From: Pseudomonadota bacterium
Lineage (GTDB): Bacteria > Pseudomonadota > Gammaproteobacteria > Steroidobacterales > Steroidobacteraceae
Direction: 5' to 3'
Assembly (NCBI GenBank): GCA_021781775.1
Contig: JAJXWE010000138.1
Location: forward strand, 1 to 5,666
Length of the DNA stretch: 5,666 bases
Shown: positions 1 to 5,666 of the stretch, piece after piece
Layout of the letters: each line of letters begins with the position of its first letter
Position numbering within the stretch: the first letter of the stretch is position 1
Translations under genes and position numbers: made by a program
Notes under the pieces: model-generated
The model's input: only the letters and a program-made list of their open reading frames with translations
What the model was told of the DNA's origin: nothing
Databases searched by the model: none

Positions 1-115
1 ATGCGCACAGTGTCGCGCGAGACCGCCCGGCGCGAAGCTTCGGTTTGTCACGATGCGTCGCTACGGGGTGGCGCGTACGGTCAATCCGAGTGGCGCCGTC
101 GGCGGAAGCGGGACA
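1..115. other. Leader region upstream of the reductase gene, no supported gene
   Basis: I see no convincing gene here. Reading frames cross the region but lack a ribosome binding site or recognisable protein content. A 10-base perfect palindrome, CGAAGCTTCG, lies at 33-42. A TTGTCA at 45-50 resembles a -35 hexamer, but no acceptable -10 follows at 16-18 bases, so I do not call a promoter. The reductase could also be transcribed from upstream of the window. Confidence 0.5.
104..108 (+). promoter_or_regulatory. Ribosome binding site of the reductase gene
   Basis: GGAAG lies 7 bases before the ATG at 116, within a purine-rich stretch. It supports the ATG at 116 over the in-frame ATG at 53, which is preceded by a pyrimidine-rich stretch with no Shine-Dalgarno-like sequence. 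Confidence 0.5.
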
Positions 116-2098
116 ATGGCATATTTCATCACCGGAGGGACCGGCTTCATCGGCCGACACCTGGTCAAGCGGCTCGCCGCGCGCGGCGAGCCGCTGTATT
201 TGCTCACGCGGTCCAGCTCCCATGCCCGGGTCGGGCGCCTCGCGCGGGACTGCGCTGGTCTCGGCGCGTCGCTGTCGTTCATCGAGGGGGGCCTCGGCGC
301 GCCGCTGCTCGGCATCTCGGCGGCTGACCGCAAACGACTCACGGGTGCCGTCACCCACTTCTTTCATCTCGGGGCACTGTACGACCTGAATGCAGCGGAT
401 GAGGAGCTGTCTCGCAGCAATGTCACCGGTACGCAGCATGCGTTGGATTTTGCGCATGAGATCGGGGCGGAGCGATTCCATTTCATGAGCTCCATCGCCT
501 CCGCCGGGCGGTATCCGGGGGAGTTCACCGAAGAGATGTTCGAGCAGGCCGGTGCGCTCGATCATCCGTACTATCGCACCAAGCACGAGGCGGAGGCGCT
601 GGTGCGCACCACCTGCAGGGTGCCGTGGCGCATCTACCGTCCGGGCATGGTCGTCGGACACTCGCTGAGCGGTGAGACCGACAAGATCGATGGCCCGTAT
701 TACCTGTTCAAGTTGATTCAAAAGGTCCGCGACGTCGTGCCGCGCTGGGTGCCGCTGGTCGTCGGCGAGGGGGGGTACGTCAACATCGTGCCCGTGGATT
801 TCGTCGCGGCGGCGCTCGAGTACCTGGCACACGTGCACGGCGAGGACGGACAGTGCTTTCATCTGACCGATCCGCGCGACTACCGGGTGGGTGAGGCCAT
901 CAACGTGTTTGCGACCGCCGCGCATGCCCCGATACTGCAGCTGCGCGTGGACTCGGCGTTCACCGACTCGCTGCGCGCGGGGGTGCATCTGCCGCGCGAA
1001 GCGACCGCGCCGCTGCGCCGCATGCTTGAGGAGTGGCTCGCCGAGGCGGGGGTGCCGCGCGCAGTGCTGGGACTGCTTGACCAGCCGACCACGTTTTCCG
1101 CGACCCGCGCGCAGCGGCTGCTGGCGGCAGCAGGCATCACGGTGCCGCCCTTGGCCGACTACGCGTGGCGCCTGTGGGACTACTGGGAGCGCCGGCTCGA
1201 TCCGGATCTGGATCCGACCGTCCGCCTGCGGCAGGTCGTTACCGGCAAGACGGTCCTGCTGACCGGCGGGTCCTCCGGCATCGGACGCGCCACGGCGCTG
1301 AAGCTGGGCGCGGCGGGCGCGCGAGTGATACTCGTTGCCCGCAACGCGGACAAGCTCGAGCAGGTGCGTGCGCAGATCGTGGCGAGCGGCGGGGAGGCCG
1401 GCATCTATGCCTGCGACCTGGTCGATCCGCCGGCCTGCGCCGGCCTGCTCAAGCAGCTCGCCGCGGAGCAGCCGCCGATCGACATTCTGATCAACAACGC
1501 GGGCCGCTCGATTCGCCGTGGCATCGATGCGACCTACGAGCGTCTGCACGATTACGAGCGGCTCATGCAGATCAACTACTTCGCCGCTGTTCGCCTGACG
1601 CTCGGCGTGCTGCCGGCGATGGCGGCGCGGCGCACGGGCCACGTGATCAGCATCTCGTCGCTTGGCGTGCTCACCAACGCCAGTCGGTTCGCGGCATACA
1701 ATGCCTCCAAGGCCGCGCTGGAAGCGTTCACCCGGTGCGCCTCGGGGGAATTCGCCGACCGCGGCGTACGCTTCACCGTGGTGGATCTGCCCCTGGTGCG
1801 CACGCCGATGAGCGCGCCGACGAAGCTGTACGAGCACTTCAAGCTCCTGGAGCCCGAGCAGGCCGCCGACATCGTCTGCGCTGCGATCGTGCGCAAGCCG
1901 GAGCGCGCGACGACTGGTGTCGGAACGTTTGCGCAGGTCGTGGAGGCGCTGGCACCGCAGCTGAATCGTGTCGTGATGAGTGAGAGCTATCGGATGTATC
2001 CGGACTCACAGGCCGCAGGGGGCGCGGCCGCACCGGCCGAGGCACTCTCACGCGAGGCGCGGACATTCGCAGCCCTGCTGCGCAATCTGCATTTCTGA
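116..2098 (+). CDS. Two-domain SDR fusion, probable alcohol-forming fatty acyl-CoA reductase
   Basis: The 660-residue protein joins two Rossmann-fold reductases. The N-terminal half (about 1-365) is an extended SDR with the nucleotide-binding TGGTGFIG at 6-13, a serine region MSSIAS at 124-129 and the catalytic YxxxK at Y152/K156. The C-terminal half (about 375-660) is a classical SDR with TGGSSGIG at 383-390, NNAG at 460-463, N487, S514/S515 and YNASK at 528-532, so its catalytic tetrad is complete. Length, domain order and the stretch around residues 176-228 match what I recall of the Marinobacter fatty acyl-CoA reductase Maqu_2220 and mycobacterial AcrA1-type proteins. In that family NADPH reduces long-chain acyl-CoA to the aldehyde and then the alcohol, feeding wax ester synthesis; the Acr1-like C-terminal domain is thought to do the first step. 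No signal peptide or membrane segment is evident, so it is probably cytosolic. An ATG at 53 would add 21 residues that lie before the beta strand of the Rossmann fold and have no ribosome binding site. No wax ester synthase lies nearby. The fusion call is firm; the substrate is inferred. Confidence 0.88.
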   Translation: MAYFITGGTGFIGRHLVKRLAARGEPLYLLTRSSSHARVGRLARDCAGLGASLSFIEGGLGAPLLGISAADRKRLTGAVTHFFHLGALYDLNAADEELSRSNVTGTQHALDFAHEIGAERFHFMSSIASAGRYPGEFTEEMFEQAGALDHPYYRTKHEAEALVRTTCRVPWRIYRPGMVVGHSLSGETDKIDGPYYLFKLIQKVRDVVPRWVPLVVGEGGYVNIVPVDFVAAALEYLAHVHGEDGQCFHLTDPRDYRVGEAINVFATAAHAPILQLRVDSAFTDSLRAGVHLPREATAPLRRMLEEWLAEAGVPRAVLGLLDQPTTFSATRAQRLLAAAGITVPPLADYAWRLWDYWERRLDPDLDPTVRLRQVVTGKTVLLTGGSSGIGRATALKLGAAGARVILVARNADKLEQVRAQIVASGGEAGIYACDLVDPPACAGLLKQLAAEQPPIDILINNAGRSIRRGIDATYERLHDYERLMQINYFAAVRLTLGVLPAMAARRTGHVISISSLGVLTNASRFAAYNASKAALEAFTRCASGEFADRGVRFTVVDLPLVRTPMSAPTKLYEHFKLLEPEQAADIVCAAIVRKPERATTGVGTFAQVVEALAPQLNRVVMSESYRMYPDSQAAGGAAAPAEALSREARTFAALLRNLHF

Positions 2099-2103
2099 GC
2101 GGG

Positions 2104-2117
2104 GTCCGCCGGCGGAC
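2104..2117 (+). terminator. Possible hairpin just after the reductase stop codon
   Basis: A perfect 14-base palindrome, GTCCGCCGGCGGAC, starts six bases after the stop codon. As RNA it can form a 5-bp GC-rich stem with a CCGG loop, plus a possible G-U pair at the base. No T-run follows, so it is not a classical intrinsic terminator. It could stabilise the 3' end or assist termination. Palindromes of this composition also arise by chance in GC-rich DNA. Confidence 0.3.
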
Positions 2118-2249
2118 TGAGCACGTGCCGCGATCGGCTCCGTTCGCGACCCTCACCGATGATCAATCCTTCGGCGCGTTGCCGCCCGTGCGGCAGGGGG
2201 CGAAGGACCGTCGTCGCACACGGCGGCCGGATCGGCGCCGAATTCGAGC

Positions 2250-2279
2250 TTGAGATCGTTCCGCTACCGCAGGCAATAT
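2250..2279 (+). promoter_or_regulatory. Candidate sigma70-like promoter of the barrel gene
   Basis: TTGAGA (2250-2255) resembles a -35 box with 5 of 6 consensus bases. After an 18-base spacer, CAATAT (2274-2279) matches 3 of 6 bases of the -10 box and sits in the most AT-rich patch of this gap. Transcription would begin near 2286 and give a leader of about 85 bases. The -10 is weak and GC-rich species often use looser promoters, so this is tentative. Confidence 0.28.
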
Positions 2280-2321
2280 GTCGCCGGCGGCCAGACCCTG
2301 TTCTGCAAGGCGAGCCGTACG

Positions 2322-2334
2322 GGGCACAGTGCCC
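2322..2334. promoter_or_regulatory. 13-base perfect inverted repeat in the barrel gene leader
   Basis: GGGCAC and GTGCCC flank a single A, giving a perfect inverted repeat. It lies between the candidate promoter and the Shine-Dalgarno, 24 bases before the latter. The one-base centre suits a dimeric DNA-binding protein better than an RNA hairpin, which would lose inner pairs to form a loop. No adjacent regulator gene is visible, so an operator role is only a suggestion. Confidence 0.25.
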
Positions 2335-2358
2335 GCTCGCTTTCCGCATTCCAGTCTC

Positions 2359-2364
2359 GGAGGG
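2359..2364 (+). promoter_or_regulatory. Shine-Dalgarno that fixes the TTG start of the barrel gene
   Basis: GGAGGG lies 7 bases before the TTG at 2372. It is the strongest ribosome binding site in the window and leads directly into a signal-peptide coding sequence. It decides the start in favour of TTG over the upstream in-frame ATG at 2159. Confidence 0.75.
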
Positions 2365-2371
2365 AACGACG

Positions 2372-3202
2372 TTGAACAAACGGAACGGTCTGATCACCCT
2401 GGCCCTCGCGGCGACGATTGCCCATTTCCCGGCGCACGCCGATACGCCGACTCCGCCCTGCAGTGGATCGTCCGCGCTGCTCGGGCTGCTCGATCGGCCG
2501 ACCGTGGGGGATTCCAGCTGCGTGGTGCCGCAGGGCATGACCGTGCTCGAGGCGGGTGCCACCGCCGGCAATCTGTACGGTGCGCCGGGCGGGCAGATCG
2601 ACACGCTGCCCAATATGGAGTTGCGCTGGGGTCTGTCGGGGGACTCGGAGCTCGTCTGGCTGCCGCCGAACTTCCAGTACCAGTCGGTCAATGCCGGACC
2701 GGGCGGCCCGCCGCAGACGCTGCGCGGATTCGGCCCGACGACGGTCGGCATCAAGCATGAACTCGGCTACAACGAGCACTGGCAGTGGACCGCTGAGGCG
2801 CTTGCCACGCTCCCCTCCGGCGACACGACTTTCGGCAGCCACGGTCTCGGTGGAGCGCTCAACGCCATTGTCAGTTACGGCAGCGGTCCGCTCGGGGTCT
2901 CGCTGATGGTCGGACTCACCTCGCAGACCGAGCCCACCGCGGTGGGCGGGCAGCGCTTTCAGAGCTTCAATCCCGACCTGGTGTTGACGTGGCAGTCGAG
3001 CGCGCGCCTGCAGTTCTACGGCGAGATCTACGGTCAGTCGGACAGCGGCTATCACCAGGGCTGGGGAACCGACGCCGACGGCGGCTTGCAGTACTTGGTC
3101 ACGCCAGACTTCGAGGTGGACCTGGAGGAGGGCGTGCGCCTGCAGGGCAATCTCGGTGGGTTCTCGAATTATACGGGCGTCGGGCTCGGTCTGCTTTTCT
3201 GA
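2372..3202 (+). CDS. Putative outer-membrane beta-barrel transporter (MetA phenol-degradation-like family)
   Basis: The TTG start gives a 276-residue protein. Residues 1-23 form a Sec signal peptide: basic NKR, a hydrophobic core (LITLALAATIA), and an AHA motif with likely cleavage after A23. The mature part has many short alternating hydrophobic/polar strands rich in Gly, Tyr, Trp and Gln, with no long hydrophobic helix. It ends in a strand with C-terminal Phe (GLGLLF), the usual signal for BAM-dependent outer-membrane insertion. The GPTTVGIKHEL segment at 121-131 and the overall length resemble the family annotated as 'transporter' or 'MetA-pathway of phenol degradation', whose members are thought to be channels for hydrophobic compounds. 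That family call is from memory of its style, not a search. Two cysteines (C30, C50) near the mature N-terminus could form a periplasmic disulfide. The gene follows the reductase on the same strand after 273 bases and converges on the ATPase gene. An outer-membrane location is well supported; the substrate is unknown. Confidence 0.75.
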   Translation: MNKRNGLITLALAATIAHFPAHADTPTPPCSGSSALLGLLDRPTVGDSSCVVPQGMTVLEAGATAGNLYGAPGGQIDTLPNMELRWGLSGDSELVWLPPNFQYQSVNAGPGGPPQTLRGFGPTTVGIKHELGYNEHWQWTAEALATLPSGDTTFGSHGLGGALNAIVSYGSGPLGVSLMVGLTSQTEPTAVGGQRFQSFNPDLVLTWQSSARLQFYGEIYGQSDSGYHQGWGTDADGGLQYLVTPDFEVDLEEGVRLQGNLGGFSNYTGVGLGLLF

Positions 3203-3253
3203 CCGACGGCGGCCGCGGGCCGGCGGAGCGAGCGCCGCATATGTCCGCAGCCG
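3203..3253. other. Short gap between convergent genes with weak hairpins
   Basis: This 51-base gap separates the stop codons of the barrel gene (+) and the ATPase gene (-). It is very GC-rich. CGGCC (3210-3214) can pair with GGCCG (3218-3222), and CGGCG (3221-3225) with CGCCG (3233-3237); the two stems overlap at 3221-3222 and would compete. Neither is followed by a T-run on either strand. A shared bidirectional terminator is plausible from position alone but is not shown by the sequence. Confidence 0.3.
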
Positions 3254-5641
3254 CTACTGCATCTTCAGGTGTGCGCCGATCGCCGCCTTCAACGTATCGA
3301 GCACGAAGGTGAACACGATCGTGGCAAGCAGCACCGCGCCGATCACGCCGAGCGGTATCGGGCTCATGAGAATTCCGACGGTCGCGAGCACCGCGAAGAT
3401 CGCCACGTTCGCCAGCATCGAGACGATGATCCAGGCGCTCGGCAGCGAACTCCACAGGCGTCGCCGCTCACGTACTACGTAGAACAGCCCTTGGCTGGCG
3501 AACGAGAGGGTTACCGATGCCAGCGTCTGCAGTCGCGCCTGATCAAATCCGAGGTGGTAGCGGCCGAACGCGACGACGCTGCCGCAGAACAGAACGCTGC
3601 ACAGCGCTAGGGCGACTCCAAGCATCGTGATGCTGTCGACGTGCCAGGCATTGGGCTTCGGCGAAGGGCGCACGTTGTCGGTGGTCGCGGACATCGCAAG
3701 AAAATCGCCGGTGATCATCAGCAGCGCCATGAGGCGTGGTGTCAGGATGGCGTGGCCGGTCATGACCAGACCCACGACCAGCAGCAGCATCTGGCTCAGT
3801 TTCTGGGTCAGTGAGCGCATCGTGTAGGTCAGGATGCGTTGGAATGCGATTCGTCCCTCGCGTACCGCGTTGACGGTACCGGACAGTCCCGGTTCGGTGA
3901 GCACGATTCCGGCGGCGGATTTGGCCACATCGGTCGCGTTCGACACTGCGATGCCCATCTGCGCTTGGCGCAGCGCCGGAGCATCGTTGGCACCGTCGCC
4001 GCACATCCCGACCGTGTGCCCGCTCGCCTGGAATGCCCGCACGATGTGGAATTTGTCCTCCGGGAAGACTCCGGCAAACACCGCGTAGTCCTGCGGACGG
4101 ACGCGCTCAGGTATCGGGCCGGGCGGACAGACCGGGCCATCTAGGCCGACCGCGTGCGCCACGACCCGCGCGGTCACCGGGGCGTCACCGGTGACCATGA
4201 CCGTGGCGACGCCCATGGCGCGCAACTGTTCGATCAGCGCGGCCGCATCCTCGCGCGGCGGATCGCTGAGCGCGATGAATCCGATCACCTGCGGCGCCGC
4301 ATCTACCGGGCCATACGCTACCGCCAGCACTCGGTACCCCTCGGCGGCGAGCGCGTCGGCTGTCGCCGCCGCTTCCGCAGGCGCAGTGCCGATCGTCTGC
4401 AGCGTCGCAAAGGCGCCCTTGACGATGCGCAGCGATTGGCCGGCCTCATCGGTGACGATCGCCTCGGCGCGCTTGCGTGTGGGATCGAAGGGCGTGAAGG
4501 ATCGCAGCTGCGCCGGCGCGCCGTGCGCCGGACGGGCCGCCGAGGCGCGGCGGATAGCGTCGTCGACCGGATCTGCCCCCCCTTCTGAACTCGCGAGCGC
4601 AGCGAGGGCGAGAACGCGCGGCTCGTCGTAGCGGGCCATTGGGCGCACCGCTGTGACTGCGAGCGCGTTCTGGGTGATGGTGCCGGTCTTGTCCGCGCAC
4701 AGCACGTCGAGCGTGGCGGCTTCCTCGACGGCGGACAGTCGGGTGGGCAGTACGCCGCGGGCAGCGAGCGCGCGGGCGCCGAGGGCGCTCGCGAGCGTGA
4801 ACGTCGCGGGCAGCGCCACGGGGATCGCGGCCAGGATCGCAGTGAGGGTGAGGGAGATCACCTCGTGCGTCGGCAGACCGAGTACCGCGGCGTACGCGAC
4901 CTGGGCGATGACTACCCCGCCGTTGAAGATGGCGAGATTGCGTACCACCCGCAGCACGGTCGTCTGTTGCGTGCTGACGCCGTGTGCCGTGCGCACCAGT
5001 TCTGCCGTGCGGCCGAACCGCGTCCGGGTGCCGGTCGCGGTCACTTCGGCGAGTGCCTCGCCGCGCCGCACCAATGCGCCCGCATAAGTGATCCGGCCTG
5101 CCGCGCCTTCCACCGGGAGTGACTCGCCGGTGAGAGTAGACTGGTCCAGTAGCACGTCCCCGCTGAGCAGGCGGACATCGGCGGGCACGATGCCGCCGAG
5201 GGACAACTTAATCAGGTCTCCCGGAACGAGCTCGGCAGCCGCTACAGTCCGCCACTCGCCGTCGCGCCGCACCGAGGCCATCAGGGCCAGGCGTGCTTTC
5301 AGCGCCTGAAGCGTCGCTTGTGCGCGGCTCTCCTGAACGAAGCCGAGCACCGCATTGAACAGCACCAGCACGGCGATGACCGCCGCCTCGACATACTTGT
5401 CGAGCGCGAGCTGCAGGACGATCGCCGCCTCGAGCATCCACGGGATGGGCGCCCAGAACTTCTCCGCCAGTCGTCGCCACGCCGGCCGCTCCTGCTCGGC
5501 CACGGCGTTCGGGCCGAACTGCGCCAGGCGCTGTTGCGCCTCGACCGCGCTCAGTCCCTGAGCCGGCGTCGCGGACATCGCCGCCGTGGCGCCGGGAGGC
5601 GCGGGGGGCGGTGGCGTCGGGTTGAAGTCGCGTTGGGTCAT
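3254..5641 (-). CDS. P-type ATPase, plasma-membrane proton pump type (P3A)
   Basis: The 795-residue protein has every catalytic element of a P-type ATPase: TGES at 171-174 (actuator), the DKTGT phosphorylation site with D317, KGA at 408-410 in the nucleotide-binding domain, TGD at 484-486 and GDGANDA at 548-554 (hinge). The AAIPVALPA stretch in helix 4, FDPTRKR at 385-391 and DPPRED at 460-465 are typical of P3A proton pumps rather than of Ca, Cu or K pumps. Four hydrophobic helices precede or flank the actuator (about 63-80, 85-103, 233-256, 261-290) and about six follow from residue 604. By hand alignment with plant AHA2, N96 and D646 match the proton-handling Asn106 and Asp684. Only a few residues follow the last helix, so the plant autoinhibitory tail is absent. 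The N-terminus is proline-rich, with four consecutive prolines at 10-13. The pump would export protons across the inner membrane using ATP. The ATG at 5641 has a weak GGAA about 10 bases upstream; the frame stays open to the window edge, and M22 is an alternative start without a good ribosome binding site. The promoter lies outside the window. Confidence 0.9.
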   Translation of the reverse strand: MTQRDFNPTPPPPAPPGATAAMSATPAQGLSAVEAQQRLAQFGPNAVAEQERPAWRRLAEKFWAPIPWMLEAAIVLQLALDKYVEAAVIAVLVLFNAVLGFVQESRAQATLQALKARLALMASVRRDGEWRTVAAAELVPGDLIKLSLGGIVPADVRLLSGDVLLDQSTLTGESLPVEGAAGRITYAGALVRRGEALAEVTATGTRTRFGRTAELVRTAHGVSTQQTTVLRVVRNLAIFNGGVVIAQVAYAAVLGLPTHEVISLTLTAILAAIPVALPATFTLASALGARALAARGVLPTRLSAVEEAATLDVLCADKTGTITQNALAVTAVRPMARYDEPRVLALAALASSEGGADPVDDAIRRASAARPAHGAPAQLRSFTPFDPTRKRAEAIVTDEAGQSLRIVKGAFATLQTIGTAPAEAAATADALAAEGYRVLAVAYGPVDAAPQVIGFIALSDPPREDAAALIEQLRAMGVATVMVTGDAPVTARVVAHAVGLDGPVCPPGPIPERVRPQDYAVFAGVFPEDKFHIVRAFQASGHTVGMCGDGANDAPALRQAQMGIAVSNATDVAKSAAGIVLTEPGLSGTVNAVREGRIAFQRILTYTMRSLTQKLSQMLLLVVGLVMTGHAILTPRLMALLMITGDFLAMSATTDNVRPSPKPNAWHVDSITMLGVALALCSVLFCGSVVAFGRYHLGFDQARLQTLASVTLSFASQGLFYVVRERRRLWSSLPSAWIIVSMLANVAIFAVLATVGILMSPIPLGVIGAVLLATIVFTFVLDTLKAAIGAHLKMQ

Positions 5642-5666
5642 GATGCGCAGGTTCCGCTGCTGGACA

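Larger units (their letters stand above)
2099..2371 (+). other. Non-coding gap between reductase and barrel genes
   Basis: This 273-base stretch has no gene I can support. The barrel reading frame is open back to an ATG at 2159, but that extension is Arg/Cys/Pro-rich, lacks a ribosome binding site and would bury the signal peptide internally. The gap holds palindromes at 2104-2117, 2232-2241 and 2322-2334, a candidate promoter at 2250-2279 and a Shine-Dalgarno at 2359-2364. The layout suggests an independent transcription unit for the barrel gene. Confidence 0.6.

Noticed and set aside
45..81. Possible promoter before the reductase (TTGTCA as a -35)
   Set aside because: The only -10-like hexamer, TACGGT at 76-81, lies 25 bases away, too far, and matches only 3 of 6 bases.
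1..327. Open frame beginning at the first base
   Set aside because: It overlaps the start of the reductase in another frame, is Arg-rich and has no recognisable protein features. Its ATG at the window edge cannot be judged for a ribosome binding site.
1165..1983. 272-residue open frame on the plus strand inside the reductase
   Set aside because: It is the out-of-frame reading of the classical SDR domain, Arg/Ala/Gly-rich. The overlapping frame carries all SDR catalytic motifs without interruption.
1987..2754. 255-residue open frame on the minus strand
   Set aside because: It runs antisense through the reductase end, the gap and the barrel gene. Its composition is Pro/Ser/Arg-rich with no recognisable motif, as expected of a GC-rich shadow frame.
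2264..3055. 263-residue open frame on the minus strand
   Set aside because: It is antisense to the barrel gene and very Arg-rich with no domain motif. The plus-strand gene has a signal peptide, ribosome binding site and barrel ending.
3203..3253. Bidirectional intrinsic terminator between the convergent genes
   Set aside because: The stems are only 5 bp, compete with each other and lack T-runs on both strands, so the gap is described without a terminator call.
1..5666. CRISPR array, tRNA or rRNA gene, insertion sequence, or novel defence-like system
   Set aside because: No regularly spaced direct repeats, no tRNA- or rRNA-like segments and no transposase motifs or terminal repeats were seen. 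The window is explained by three ordinary genes and short gaps.

Overview
The window is GC-rich (estimated by eye, not computed) and looks like chromosomal DNA from a Gram-negative proteobacterium. Codon third positions are mostly G or C, one gene encodes an outer-membrane-type beta-barrel with a Sec signal peptide, and another starts with TTG behind a strong Shine-Dalgarno. The two-domain fatty acyl-CoA reductase resembles enzymes of Marinobacter and mycobacteria, so with the outer-membrane protein it points to a gammaproteobacterium. That placement is inference; no rRNA or other marker gene is present.

Three protein genes fill almost the whole window. Bases 1-115 are a leader with no supported gene. 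Bases 116-2098 (+) encode a 660-residue fusion of an extended SDR and a classical SDR, with the architecture of alcohol-forming fatty acyl-CoA reductases. Bases 2099-2371 are non-coding and hold several short palindromes, a possible sigma70-like promoter and the ribosome binding site of the next gene. Bases 2372-3202 (+) encode a 276-residue secreted protein with features of the 'transporter / MetA-pathway of phenol degradation' outer-membrane beta-barrel family. After a 51-base gap comes a convergent gene, 5641-3254 (-), encoding a complete 795-residue P-type ATPase of the plasma-membrane proton pump type (P3A).

There is no clear shared pathway. The reductase would make fatty alcohols, for example for wax esters. 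The barrel would sit in the outer membrane and might pass hydrophobic compounds. The ATPase would pump protons across the inner membrane. A link between the reductase and the barrel (hydrophobic compound handling) is possible, but the 273-base gap and a candidate promoter suggest separate transcription. I see no mobile element, CRISPR array, RNA gene or obviously new system. The most useful points are the reductase architecture, the unusual membrane-helix residues of the proton pump, and the regulatory-looking gap before the barrel gene.
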